The notes beneath the pieces were generated by a model. It was not told the origin of the DNA. It saw only the letters and a list, made by a program, of their open reading frames with translations, and did not search any database. A stretch of 64,000 nucleotides of DNA. Source: Pseudomonas syringae. Its GTDB lineage: Bacteria > Pseudomonadota > Gammaproteobacteria > Pseudomonadales > Pseudomonadaceae. The stretch's first letter is position 1, and each line of letters opens with the position of its first letter. Positions 9,262 through 18,101 of this stretch are shown here, piece by piece. Location: positions 4,598,501 to 4,662,500 of the forward strand of contig NZ_CP066265.1 in assembly GCF_023278085.1 (NCBI RefSeq). The letters are read 5' to 3'. Both the position numbers and the translations under genes were made by a program.

Positions 9262-10251
9262 ATGATTAAACCGCTTCTGGTCCTGTTGTTAAGCACTGCC
9301 TTCGTGAGCCTTGCGGCGCATGCCGAGGATCAAGCGGTTAATTCCATCAGCCCGGATCGTCTGGCGATCAATGGTGCCGAGGCGACGCTCGGGCTGAGCC
9401 AGGAGTGGGTGCATCCCAAACCGAAGATCGAGCGTGTGGTGATCGTGCTGCACGGTCGTCTGCGCAACGCGCAAACCTACCTGCGCAGCATCGAACGTGC
9501 TGCCAATCAGTCCAGAGAGCGCGGCAAGACCCTGCTGATTGCCCCGCAGTTTCTGGATGAGAAAGACATCGTCGCCCACCATTTGCCGGAATCGATTCTG
9601 CGCTGGCGTCAGAACGGCTGGATGGAAGGCGCAACCTCCAGCGGTCCCAAGCCGGTCAGCTCGTTTCTGGTGCTCGACCATATCCTCAAGCGCCTGAGCG
9701 ACAGCAAGCTGTTCCCCAATCTGAAAGAAATCGTCATTGCCGGGCATTCCGGTGGTGCGCAGGTGGTACAGCGCTACGCGATGATCGGCGGCAAGGAAGA
9801 CGCGCTGCTGCTACGCGAGGGTGTGAAGCTGCGTTACGTGATTGCCAACCCGTCGTCGTATGCCTATTTCGACGCCGAGCGGCCGGAGCCGGTGACCGCG
9901 CAAAGCTGCCCTGACTTTGACGAATGGAAATACGGCCTGAACAAGATGCCGTTCTACTCGGGCAAGGAAAAACCGGCCGACATCGAAAAGAACTACGTGA
10001 AGCGTGACATCACTTACCTGCTGGGCGAACTGGACACCGACCGCAATCACCCGGCGCTGGACAAGACCTGTGCAGCCGAAGCACAGGGCCCGTATCGCCT
10101 GATTCGCGGGCAGAACTACTTCAACTACCTGCAGAAGCGCCACCCCGAGGGGCTGAACCAGCGTCTGGTGATCGTGCCGAAAGTCGGCCACAACGGCGAC
10201 GGGATCTTCACATCACCTGAAGGCCAGGCGGTGCTATTCAAGCCGTTCTAA
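9262..10251 (+). CDS. Secreted alpha/beta-hydrolase-fold protein of unknown substrate
   Basis: A 329-residue protein. Residues 1-21 (MIKPLLVLLLSTAFVSLAAHA) form a clear Sec signal peptide with an AHA-E cleavage site, so it is predicted to be periplasmic or secreted. VIVLHGRLRNAQTYLR (oxyanion region) and the nucleophile elbow IAGHSGGAQVVQR near residues 160-172 support an alpha/beta hydrolase with a catalytic serine; VPKVGHNGDGIF near the C-terminus likely carries the catalytic histidine. It directly follows the ypfJ-like gene (4-bp gap), which suggests a joint role at the cell envelope, but no function is recognised. Confidence 0.75.
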   Translation: MIKPLLVLLLSTAFVSLAAHAEDQAVNSISPDRLAINGAEATLGLSQEWVHPKPKIERVVIVLHGRLRNAQTYLRSIERAANQSRERGKTLLIAPQFLDEKDIVAHHLPESILRWRQNGWMEGATSSGPKPVSSFLVLDHILKRLSDSKLFPNLKEIVIAGHSGGAQVVQRYAMIGGKEDALLLREGVKLRYVIANPSSYAYFDAERPEPVTAQSCPDFDEWKYGLNKMPFYSGKEKPADIEKNYVKRDITYLLGELDTDRNHPALDKTCAAEAQGPYRLIRGQNYFNYLQKRHPEGLNQRLVIVPKVGHNGDGIFTSPEGQAVLFKPF

Positions 10252-10255
10252 AGTA

Positions 10256-10695
10256 TGAATATCGTCCCCGCGCTCAGCGTTATACACCAGTCCAACCGAC
10301 TCTCGTGCATTACGCCATGCCTCGCCCTTAGCGACTGCACATAGAAGCGCTTTTTTATCGCGATGGTACTGGCGACGCAGAGTGCGACGTGAGTGACGGC
10401 TGAGTCCTGGCGCTGATCCGGGGGTAGCCTGGCAGGACGCCAGGCTAGCCGCACCGTGCCATGGATGGCCCGTTGCGGCGCCCCCCGGATCAGTGTCAGG
10501 GCGAAGGAACCCGACGAAGTCGGGCCGGAAACAGGAGCGAGGGGGTTTGCCTACTTTGGCCCCATCAAAGTAGGTCGCCGAGGGGCGAAAAGGGGGCTCG
10601 AGTCGAGCCTGAATCTCTCTGATATCGCAGAACTGTGTGACGCGGAGCGTCACGAAATTCATGCCACTGCGGAGCACTGGCACGATAGGCCGTTC
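10256..10695. repeat. Composite palindromic element with REP-type ends and conserved interior
   Basis: The left end carries GCTCAGCGTTATACAC (10273-10288), also found at both ends of the palindrome at 32915-33160. The right end is a GTGACGCGGAGCGTCAC hairpin (10637-10653) plus a degenerate arm to 10685. The interior holds the inverted pair GTAGCCTGGC / GCCAGGCTAGC around 10427-10450 and segments such as CTACTTTGGCCCC that I recognise as a recurrent Pseudomonas intergenic sequence. Frames running through it are low-complexity and not convincing proteins. This accounts for the whole 447-bp gap. Confidence 0.6.
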
Positions 10696-10698
10696 AGA

Positions 10699-11289
10699 TC
10701 AGCCCAACATCCCGCGCAACGCCCTGCAATCCACCGCGTGCCAGTCGGTCAGTTCCGGCCAGGGGTTCTCCGGCAGGTTGACCAGGATGGTTTTTGCCCC
10801 CGCCGCACGGCCGCAGCTCAGGTCGTGCAGGTAATCGCCGATCATGACCATTCTTTCCGGCTCGACCTCCCAGGCGCTCGCCAGCTTCAGCAAGCCGGCC
10901 GGGTCGGGTTTGGGCGTCGCTTCGTCACGGCCAAGTACGTCCTCGACGGCGAAACAATCGGCCAGACCGATTGCCTGCAACGTGATATGCGCCAGCTCGC
11001 GAGCGTTGCGGGTCAGTATGCCCAACCGATAACCACGCCCTGCCAGCTCGCGAACCAGCTCGACCGCACCCTCGGCAGGCAGCGAACCCAGCGCCAGCTC
11101 TCGCTCATGCTCCAGCAGCCAGGCGTGCTTGGCCGCTGACTCGTCCTCTGGCAACGCTGCCAAATGGCCAAGAATGTCGTGGTCCTGCGGGATACCCAGT
11201 TCACGCTTGATCGCCGGAAAATCGTGGACCGGCACGGTCAGGGTGCCGTCCATGTCGAATACCCAATGCCGTATGCCGTCGAGTGTCAT
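10699..11289 (-). CDS. HAD-superfamily phosphatase (phosphoglycolate phosphatase-like)
   Basis: A 196-residue cytoplasmic phosphatase. Seen: motif I FDMDGTLTVPV near residues 10-20 (nucleophile Asp), motif II in LGILTRNARE, a lysine in TPKPDPAGLL, and motif IV GDYLHDLSCGRAAG. A short helical cap sits between motifs I and II, as in the GPH/YniC-type group. The ATG at 11289 overlaps the TGA of tesB (ATGA), so it is translated as the second gene of a tesB operon. Substrate unknown. Confidence 0.85.
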   Translation of the reverse strand: MTLDGIRHWVFDMDGTLTVPVHDFPAIKRELGIPQDHDILGHLAALPEDESAAKHAWLLEHERELALGSLPAEGAVELVRELAGRGYRLGILTRNARELAHITLQAIGLADCFAVEDVLGRDEATPKPDPAGLLKLASAWEVEPERMVMIGDYLHDLSCGRAAGAKTILVNLPENPWPELTDWHAVDCRALRGMLG

Positions 11290-12155
11290 GCCCAATCCTT
11301 TCGGTGACGAATCAATCCTTCCTGGCTGACCGATGCAACCAGTTGCCCGGCGCGGTTGAAGACACTGCCCCGCGAAAAGCCTCGGGAGTTGCCTGCCCAC
11401 GGGCTGTCCATGGCATACAGCAGCCAGTCATCGGTGCGCAGGTCATTGTGGAACCACAGTGAATGATCAAGGCTGGCCACCTGCATATCGCGCTGCCAGA
11501 CCGTCTTGCCATGGGGTCGCAACGAGGTGGTCAGCAGGTTGAAATCAGACGCGTAGGCCAGCATGTAACGATGCAGCGCCTGTATGTCCGGCAAGCTGCC
11601 ATCGGCGCGGAACCACACATACTTGACCGGCTCGCCAGGCTTGGGGTCATACGGGTCCTCGGCCGTCACCGGGCGGAACTGAATCGGCTTGGGGCGCAGA
11701 AACTTGTCGTGCGCCGCTTCGGGAATCAGGTGTGCTCGGCTGGTCAGCAGCTCAAGCTCCGACGGCAGGTTCTCCGGGCCGACAATCTGCGGCATCGTAG
11801 CCTGATGCTCGAAGCCCTCTTCGTCGTACTGAAACGAAGCGCTGCAGGTAAAGATCGGCTTGCCCTTCTGTATCGCCGTGACACGACGGGTGCTGAAACT
11901 GCCGCCGTCACGCACCCGGTCAACCTGATAGACCACCGGCAGACCCGCATCGCCGGGGCGCAGAAAGTAGCCGTGCAGCGAGTGAACGTGCCGGGTGTCC
12001 TCGACGGTCTGGCTGGCGGCGGACAATGACTGGCCCAGCACCTGGCCACCAAAAAGCTGGCGGAAACCCAGATCCTGACTACGGCCGCGAAACAGGTTTT
12101 CTTCGATGGCTTCCAGCGTCAGCAGCTCAACCAGATCATCCAGCACTTGACTCAT
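11286..12155 (-). CDS. tesB: Acyl-CoA thioesterase II TesB
   Basis: This 289-residue double hot-dog thioesterase hydrolyses medium- and long-chain acyl-CoA to free fatty acid and CoA. Seen: LFRGRSQDLGFRQLFGGQVLGQ near the N-terminus, HSLHGYFLRPGD near residue 60, the catalytic-aspartate segment SLDHSLWFH and the C-terminal GFSRGSVFNRAGQLVASVSQEG. The start at 12155 follows a strong GAGGAG site; an upstream in-frame extension lacks one. Followed without a gap by the HAD phosphatase gene. The 139-bp spacer upstream (12156-12294) shows nothing recognisable. Confidence 0.93.
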   Translation of the reverse strand: MSQVLDDLVELLTLEAIEENLFRGRSQDLGFRQLFGGQVLGQSLSAASQTVEDTRHVHSLHGYFLRPGDAGLPVVYQVDRVRDGGSFSTRRVTAIQKGKPIFTCSASFQYDEEGFEHQATMPQIVGPENLPSELELLTSRAHLIPEAAHDKFLRPKPIQFRPVTAEDPYDPKPGEPVKYVWFRADGSLPDIQALHRYMLAYASDFNLLTTSLRPHGKTVWQRDMQVASLDHSLWFHNDLRTDDWLLYAMDSPWAGNSRGFSRGSVFNRAGQLVASVSQEGLIRHRKDWA

Positions 12156-12294
12156 TATCACTCCTCGCGCACACCGGCTCTGAACCCGCAAGGCAGCGGT
12201 GACCGGTATGATATGTGGCGAGCCTGGGGCCCGCACCTTGGAATGGAATGATACAGAATTTAAGATGGCGGGCTTAATCCTGTTTACAGCTCAG

Positions 12295-12864
12295 TCAGGG
12301 CTCAAGCGTGTTGAGCCACTGCTCACGGCTGATCCGGTACAGCACATGCTGTTTGAGCGGATGGCCGTCCGGCAGGTTGGGGTGCGCGAAGTTGTCGGAC
12401 TCGTCGTGCTGCATGCCGATCGCCTGCATGACTTTCTGCGATGGCTGGTTGTTCAGCGCGGTGAACGAGACGATCTCTTCCAGCTTCAAACGCTCGAACC
12501 CGCAACGCAGCGCGGTCCATGCCGCCTCGCTGGCAAAGCCCAAGCCCCAGTGCTCGCGCGCCAGGCGCCAGCCAATTTCAACGGCGGGCGTGAAAGGCGC
12601 CTTGAAACCCACCACATGCAGCCCGGTGAAACCGATGAATTCGCCCGTATCCTTGCGTTCCAGCGCCCATAACCCGAAGCCCAGCTCGGCGAAATGACCG
12701 CGTATTCGCCCGATCATGGCGGCGCTTTCAAGACGGCTCAGAGGCGCCGGAAAATAGCGCATGACTTGCGGATCGGTGCACATGGCGGCGAACACGGGCA
12801 AGTCGTCGTCACGCCACTGCCGCATCAGCAGTCTGGCACTGTCAAGCTTGAGTATCGGTTCCAT
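12295..12864 (-). CDS. GNAT-family N-acetyltransferase (RimJ/RimL type)
   Basis: A 189-residue acetyl-CoA-dependent acetyltransferase. The N-terminal segment ILKLDSARLLMRQWRDDDL, GFTGLHVVGF, and the acetyl-CoA loop WRLAREHWGLGFASEA with a following NQPSQKVMQAIGM helix are typical of the RimJ/RimL subgroup. That subgroup acetylates protein N-termini or small-molecule amines; the acceptor here is unknown. Divergent from the HDAC-fold gene; four direct repeats sit just upstream of its start codon. Confidence 0.85.
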   Translation of the reverse strand: MEPILKLDSARLLMRQWRDDDLPVFAAMCTDPQVMRYFPAPLSRLESAAMIGRIRGHFAELGFGLWALERKDTGEFIGFTGLHVVGFKAPFTPAVEIGWRLAREHWGLGFASEAAWTALRCGFERLKLEEIVSFTALNNQPSQKVMQAIGMQHDESDNFAHPNLPDGHPLKQHVLYRISREQWLNTLEP

Positions 12865-12876
12865 CGATTCACCCGT

Positions 12877-12930
12877 GTTACGAGACCATGGTTACGAGGC
12901 TAAGTTACGAGGCCAGTTAATAGTTACGAG
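12877..12930. repeat. Four direct GTTACGAG repeats in a divergent promoter region
   Basis: GTTACGAG occurs at 12877, 12891, 12904 and 12923; copies 2-4 extend to GTTACGAGGC. Spacings are 14, 13 and 19 bp. The array lies 13 bp upstream of the GNAT gene start and 110 bp before the HDAC-fold gene. It could be a regulator-binding array or a simple slippage repeat; nothing in the sequence decides. Confidence 0.55.
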
Positions 12931-13039
12931 GCTATATGGCCGTCAGTGTGAGCATAGTTCCACCAGCCGTTTGCCAGATGACTGGGCGACCGAGCGCATA
13001 ACTGGCACTATCGGCCTTCGACCTTTGAACGAACATCCA

Positions 13040-13957
13040 ATGCCCCTGCCGCTCATCTATCACGACGACTACAGCCCGGCGTTTCCGGCGGACCATCGGT
13101 TCCCTATGGACAAGTTTCGCCTGTTGCGTGACTACTTGGTCGACAGCGGGCTGACCCGTGACGTTCAATTAATACGCCCTGAGTTATGCCCGGCGGACAT
13201 TCTGGCGCTGGCCCATGATCCGTCCTACATAAGCCGCTACCTCAGTGGCGACCTGTCACGCGAGGATCAGCGACGTCTCGGCCTGCCCTGGAGCGAAGCA
13301 CTCGCACGACGCACTGTCCGTGCCGTGGGCGGCTCGCTGCTGACCGCCGAATACGCTCTGACGCACGGGCTGGCCTGTCATCTGGCAGGCGGCACGCACC
13401 ATGCGCACTACGATTACCCGGCCGGTTTCTGCATCTTCAATGACCTGGCCGTGATCAGCCAGTACCTGCTGCAGAGCGGCCGTGTGGATAAAATATTGAT
13501 CTTCGATTGTGACGTCCATCAGGGCGATGGCACAGCGCGTATTCTGGCGGATACAGAAGATGCAATTACCGTCTCGCTGCACTGTGAAAAGAACTTCCCG
13601 GCCCGCAAGGCCCAGAGCGACTGGGACATCCCGCTGCCGATGGGGATGGGCGACGCCGAGTACCTGAACGTTGTCGATGACCTGCTCAATTACCTGCTGC
13701 CGTTCTACAAACCGGATCTGGTGCTGTATGACGCAGGCGTGGATGTCCACAAAGACGACGCCCTCGGCTACCTGCAACTGACCGACCAGGGCGTGGCCAG
13801 TCGCGACGAGGCGGTGTTACGCCATTGTCTGGGCCGCGACATCCCGGTCATGGGCGTGATCGGCGGCGGTTACAGCAAGGACCGACAGGCACTGGCCAGG
13901 CGCCACGGGATTCTGCATCACAGTGCGCAGAAGGTATGGAACGACATGGGTTTGTAA
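13040..13957 (+). CDS. Histone deacetylase-family amidohydrolase
   Basis: A 305-residue zinc amidohydrolase of the class I/IV-like bacterial HDAC family (acetoin-utilisation or acetylpolyamine hydrolase relatives). Seen: the paired histidines in GGTHHAHYDYPAGFCIFND (near residues 120-138), the metal ligands in IFDCDVHQGDG (Asp, His, near residues 155-165), LYDAGVDVHKDD with the third Asp, and GVIGGGYSKD carrying the transition-state tyrosine. All catalytic residues are present, so it is probably active. The ATG at 13040 gives the family N-terminus PLIYHDDYSPAFP. In bacteria these enzymes deacylate small amines or lysines; the substrate here is not known. The neighbouring GNAT gene makes an acetylation/deacetylation pair conceivable. 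Confidence 0.88.
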   Translation: MPLPLIYHDDYSPAFPADHRFPMDKFRLLRDYLVDSGLTRDVQLIRPELCPADILALAHDPSYISRYLSGDLSREDQRRLGLPWSEALARRTVRAVGGSLLTAEYALTHGLACHLAGGTHHAHYDYPAGFCIFNDLAVISQYLLQSGRVDKILIFDCDVHQGDGTARILADTEDAITVSLHCEKNFPARKAQSDWDIPLPMGMGDAEYLNVVDDLLNYLLPFYKPDLVLYDAGVDVHKDDALGYLQLTDQGVASRDEAVLRHCLGRDIPVMGVIGGGYSKDRQALARRHGILHHSAQKVWNDMGL

Positions 13958-14059
13958 CCGCGCGCCGCACTTCACCCCCGTTGCACACCCGAGATGCACA
14001 CCTGAAAACAGCCCTCGGGTAGAATGCCCCACCCTTCTGCTATCGATAGTCTGCTGACC

Positions 14060-15298
14060 ATGACTCACCTCGCCTCCCCTGCCTGCCGATCCGTTGCCAT
14101 CATCGGAGGCGGCCCTGCGGGATTGATAGCGGCCGAAGTGCTGAGCGAGGCCGGGTTCAAGGTCGATCTGTATGACGGCATGCCTTCGGTGGGGCGCAAG
14201 TTTCTGCTGGCGGGCGTTGGCGGCATGAATATCACCCATTCCGAACCCTACCCTGCCTTTCTGGGGCGCTACGCCGAACGTTCGCCGATGATCGCCCCCC
14301 TGTTGCGGGAGTTTGGCGCGGACGCTTTGTGCCAGTGGATTCATGCACTGGGCATCGAGACATTTGTCGGCAGCTCTGGCCGGGTGTTCCCTACCGACAT
14401 GAAGGCCGCCCCGCTATTGCGTGCATGGCTCAAGCGCCTGCGTGATGCCGGTGTCGTTATCCACACCCGACATCGCTGGCTCGGCTGGAATGCCGACAGC
14501 AGCTTGCGTATCGCTCACCCGGACGGCGAACTCGCGCTAAAGCCCGCAGCCACCTTGCTGGCACTGGGCGGTGCCAGCTGGGCTCGCCTGGGTTCCGATG
14601 GTGCGTGGCTGCCGTGGCTGCGGGCAAAGCAAGTAGACGTCGCGCCTTTGCAGGCCGCCAACTGCGGTTTCGAAGTGAGTGCCTGGAGCGATCTGTTGCG
14701 TGACAAGTTTGCTGGCGCGCCCCTGAAGAACATCGCTATGGGCCTGCATGGCCAAACGCTGCGCCTGGGCGAATGCGTACTGACCGAGACGGGCGTTGAA
14801 GGCAGCCTTGTGTACGCACTCTCGGCGCAGATTCGAGAGCAGATCAACCTTGATGGCTCGGCCGTTGTGCAGATTGATCTGCTGCCCGATAAAACGCTGA
14901 CAGACATTCAAAAAGCGCTGAGCAAACCCCGCGGCTCGCGCTCGATGTCCAAACACCTGCACAGCCAGTTGGGGCTGGACGGTGCAAAGGCCGCGCTGTT
15001 ACGCGAGCTTGCGCCTCGTGAGGCGTTTGCTGATGGGCTGTTGTTAAGCCAAGCCATCAAGGCACTGCCACTGACCCTGATCACACCGCGCCCGATTGAT
15101 GAGGCCATCAGCACCGCAGGCGGCGTGACTTTCGAAGCGCTGGACGAACGCCTGATGCTCAGGCAACTGCCGGGCGTGTTCTGCGCAGGCGAAATGCTCG
15201 ACTGGGAAGCCCCCACCGGCGGCTACCTGCTCACCGCCTGCTTCGCCAGCGGCCGCGCTGCGGGGCTGGGGATGGTTGAGTGGCTGAACTCGCGCTGA
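14060..15298 (+). CDS. NAD(P)/FAD-dependent oxidoreductase, HI0933/YhiN family (TIGR03862-like)
   Basis: A flavoprotein of about 412 residues. Seen: the dinucleotide-binding VAIIGGGPAGLIAAEVL near residues 10-26, the family motif VGRKFLLAGVGGMNITHSE, GALALGGASWARLGSDG-like central segment (LLALGGASW), and the C-terminal GVFCAGEMLDWEAPTGGYLL that closes the FAD site. The enzymatic role of this family is not established. The start was placed at 14060; an ATG at 14024 would add 12 residues but sits within TAGAAT, which looks like a -10 hexamer. Confidence 0.85.
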   Translation: MTHLASPACRSVAIIGGGPAGLIAAEVLSEAGFKVDLYDGMPSVGRKFLLAGVGGMNITHSEPYPAFLGRYAERSPMIAPLLREFGADALCQWIHALGIETFVGSSGRVFPTDMKAAPLLRAWLKRLRDAGVVIHTRHRWLGWNADSSLRIAHPDGELALKPAATLLALGGASWARLGSDGAWLPWLRAKQVDVAPLQAANCGFEVSAWSDLLRDKFAGAPLKNIAMGLHGQTLRLGECVLTETGVEGSLVYALSAQIREQINLDGSAVVQIDLLPDKTLTDIQKALSKPRGSRSMSKHLHSQLGLDGAKAALLRELAPREAFADGLLLSQAIKALPLTLITPRPIDEAISTAGGVTFEALDERLMLRQLPGVFCAGEMLDWEAPTGGYLLTACFASGRAAGLGMVEWLNSR

Positions 15299-15314
15299 TC
15301 CCTGTGCCTATGTT

Positions 15315-15622
15315 CTTCGTGGGGATGCATTTCTTTACGCTCTGCGTCTGCGTCACACACCGGCGTCCGGACACCTGATTCAGGCATTAAGGGATGCAGG
15401 CCTGAGCTTGGGTTACGCTGGCTGTTTCACCAGGCTGAAGATTTGTGACGCAGAGCGTCACGAACGGCATTCCCACGCGGAGCGTGAGGAACGATAGGCG
15501 CTCCTACACTCGCCGCGGCAGCCCTGAATGCGCGATGCGCCTCGAGGCTTTTTGACTATCGTGCCCACGCTCCAGCGTGGGCATGCCGTTCTGGACGCTC
15601 TGCGTCCGATCTTGAGTATGCG
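15315..15622. repeat. Two palindromic repeat units downstream of the flavoprotein gene
   Basis: The left part (15325-15500) contains a degenerate left arm, GTGACGCAGAGCGTCAC and CCCACGCGGAGCGTGAGG. The right part (15555-15612) is CCACGCTCCAGCGTGG plus GGACGCTCTGCGTCC. Same repeat family as at 1-262. It fills the convergent gap between the flavoprotein gene and rhlE and contains no gene. Confidence 0.8.
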
Positions 15623-15629
15623 GCTTCCC

Positions 15630-16958
15630 TCAAGGCTTCTTCTTGCGTGGCCCGGTGTTGAAGACCGGTACTTTACGCACCGGTTTGACCACTGGCGCAG
15701 GCTCTGACTCGCCGCTGTCGACCCATTTACCCAGGTTGCGTTTGCTGCCCGAGACCTTGGGCTTTTTCGGTTTCTTGGGCTTTTTCAGAATCTGGCCGCT
15801 GGCGTCAGTGCTTGGCACCCGATGCTCCGGCTCGAAATCCTGTTCTTCATGGCGCTCCAGGGTCTGGCGGGTCAGCACTTCAATGGCCGACAGCAGCTCA
15901 ACCTCATCGGCACACACCAGGGAAATCGCCTCGCCGGTCTGGCCCGCACGGCCGGTACGACCGATACGGTGGATGTAATCCTCGGCCACGATCGGCAGGT
16001 CCAGGTTGACCACGGTCGGTAAGTCATCGATATCCAGACCGCGAGCTGCCACGTCGGTGGCAACCAGGATCTTCACTTCGTTGCTCTTGAAACGATCCAG
16101 CGCACGCTGACGGGTGGCCTGCGGTTTGTCGCCATGAATGCCGTCGGCGTTCAAGCCCAGCCCCTGCAAGCGGTCCACCAGTTGATCAACGCCCACGCGG
16201 GTCTTGGCGAACACCAGCACCTGCCCCCACCGATGCTTCTTCATCAAGTGAATGAACAGATCCGCCTTGCGCTTCTTGTCCACGGTCACGACCCATTGCT
16301 TGACCGAAGACGCCGCGACATTGCGCGGGCTGACTTCGATGGTCAGCGGGTCATTCAGCATTTGCGCGGCCAGCAGGCGAATCTCGTCGGAGAACGTCGC
16401 TGAGAACAGCAGCGTCTGACGCTGCTTGGGCAACACGGCATAGATCCCGCGCAGCTCCTCGGCAAAGCCCAGGTCAAGCATGCGGTCGGCTTCATCGAGA
16501 ATCAGGGTTTGCAACTGAGAGAACCTGATCGCTTTCTGGCGATACAGATCAAGCAGGCGGCCCGGCGTCGCAACCAGCACATCCACGCCCTTGCGCAGCT
16601 TCATCATTTGCGGATTGATGCTCACGCCGCCGTAAGCCGCGTAAGTGCTCAGTGGCAAGTGTTCGGCATACTGACGAATGCTCTCGTGAACCTGATCGGC
16701 CAGCTCGCGGGTCGGCGCCAGGACCAGCGCACGGATCGAGTTGGGCGCTACTTTGGGGCCTTCCATGGTCAGGCGTTGCAGCAGCGGCAAGGCGAAACCG
16801 GCGGTCTTGCCGGTGCCGGTCTGGGCCGCAGCCATCAGATCGCGGCCCGCCAGTACCGGAGGAATGGCCTGTGTCTGTACAGGCGTCGGAGTCTGGTAAC
16901 CGAGCGCTTCAAGGGCGCGCAGCAAGGGTTCGATCAGGCCAAGAGAGGCGAATGTCAT
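15630..16958 (-). CDS. rhlE: DEAD-box ATP-dependent RNA helicase RhlE
   Basis: A 442-residue RNA helicase. Motifs in order: Q motif TPTPVQTQAIP, motif I AQTGTGKT, Ia PTRELADQV, Ib TPGRLLDL, II DEAD, III SAT, V TDVAARGLDI and VI HRIGRTGR. A basic tail rich in Lys and Pro (KKPKKPKKPKV) follows residue 380, typical of the RhlE branch that acts on ribosome assembly and RNA decay. The ATG at 16958 gives MTFASLGL; an in-frame extension upstream has no family similarity. Confidence 0.92.
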   Translation of the reverse strand: MTFASLGLIEPLLRALEALGYQTPTPVQTQAIPPVLAGRDLMAAAQTGTGKTAGFALPLLQRLTMEGPKVAPNSIRALVLAPTRELADQVHESIRQYAEHLPLSTYAAYGGVSINPQMMKLRKGVDVLVATPGRLLDLYRQKAIRFSQLQTLILDEADRMLDLGFAEELRGIYAVLPKQRQTLLFSATFSDEIRLLAAQMLNDPLTIEVSPRNVAASSVKQWVVTVDKKRKADLFIHLMKKHRWGQVLVFAKTRVGVDQLVDRLQGLGLNADGIHGDKPQATRQRALDRFKSNEVKILVATDVAARGLDIDDLPTVVNLDLPIVAEDYIHRIGRTGRAGQTGEAISLVCADEVELLSAIEVLTRQTLERHEEQDFEPEHRVPSTDASGQILKKPKKPKKPKVSGSKRNLGKWVDSGESEPAPVVKPVRKVPVFNTGPRKKKP

Positions 16959-17019
16959 GGGGATACCGTAGGAAAAATTCACGCAAGGCGCGCAGTTTAA
17001 CCTGTCCGGCCCACCTCGG

Positions 17020-17934
17020 TTAGCTTGTGCGTGTCGATCCGGCGTCTCGCAGTGGCGGCCTGCGCCATTGCGGCAAGCCAATCAGCACCACGCCGCTGAT
17101 GATCACCACCATCGCCATGCACTCTTCCGCGCCGATTGTCTCGCCCGCGAACAGCACGCCAAGCATCACCGCAACCGCCGGGTTGACGTAGGCGTAACTG
17201 GTGGCGGCGGCCGGACGTACGTTCTTGAGCAGGTACATGTAAGCACTGAACGCGACGATGGAGCCAAACACCACCAGATACAGCAGCGCGCCCCAGCCCG
17301 CCGCCGTCGGCATGTGCTCAAGGCGCTCGCCGCTGAGCGCGCTGCCCATCAACAGCGTCGCCCCGGCGGTCAGCATTTCCGCAGCACTGGCCATCGGGCC
17401 TTTCGGCAACGGCAGGTGCTTGCTCAGCACCGAGCCGAACGCCCACGATGCAGCAGCGAGGATCACCAGCGCCGCCCCGTAGGGACTGGCTTGCAGGTTG
17501 GAGCCGAGATTCAGCAGGCAGATGCCGATCAGGCCCAGCACAATGCCCGCCCACTCAAGGTTGGTCGTGCGATTGCCCCAGAATAGGCCGAACAACAAGG
17601 TGAACAGTGGCATGGTTGCCACCGCCAGCGCTGCGATGCCCGACGCGACACCGGCATGCTCGGCCAGCGTCACCCCGCCATTACCGCAGGCCAGCAGCAG
17701 AAAACCGATCACGAACGCGGCTTTCCACTCGACCCAGGTCGGCGCAGGCACGCCGCGAAAACGCAAGAAACCGTACATCAGGCACCCGGCAATCATGAAG
17801 CGCACGCCTGCCATCATCAGCGGCGGCCACGACTCGACGCCAATGCGGATCACCAGATAGGTCGAACCCCAGATCAGGTACAAGGCAAGAAAGGCACCGA
17901 TGAGCAACGGCGAAATGCGAACGGACTGGGGCAT
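17020..17934 (-). CDS. EamA-family (DMT) inner-membrane transporter, YedA-like
   Basis: This 304-residue protein has ten predicted membrane helices arranged as two EamA repeats. LIWGSTYLVIRIGVESWPPLMMAG near the N-terminus is the usual first-repeat signature. Such proteins export amino acids or metabolites. It is divergent from an Lrp/AsnC-type regulator 167 bp away, the common arrangement for an amino-acid-responsive exporter, so control by that regulator is a reasonable inference. Confidence 0.88.
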   Translation of the reverse strand: MPQSVRISPLLIGAFLALYLIWGSTYLVIRIGVESWPPLMMAGVRFMIAGCLMYGFLRFRGVPAPTWVEWKAAFVIGFLLLACGNGGVTLAEHAGVASGIAALAVATMPLFTLLFGLFWGNRTTNLEWAGIVLGLIGICLLNLGSNLQASPYGAALVILAAASWAFGSVLSKHLPLPKGPMASAAEMLTAGATLLMGSALSGERLEHMPTAAGWGALLYLVVFGSIVAFSAYMYLLKNVRPAAATSYAYVNPAVAVMLGVLFAGETIGAEECMAMVVIISGVVLIGLPQWRRPPLRDAGSTRTS

Positions 17935-18101
17935 GGTCAGACTCTGGATGCATTGTTATGGTTGACCTATTGTATGAAGGCCAACCACGAAGATTAAGCA
18001 GACAAACCTGTTTAATCCACGCCATAACTTATGAATCAACGCTTGTTCGGCATCCAGACCTTCGTTTTAAAAATCAAACGCCGCGCAACAGGAGGCACGC
18101 C

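Noticed and set aside
10456..11139. A 227-codon plus-strand frame across the composite repeat and the HAD phosphatase gene
   Set aside because: Its second half is antisense to a clear phosphatase, and its first half is repeat DNA.
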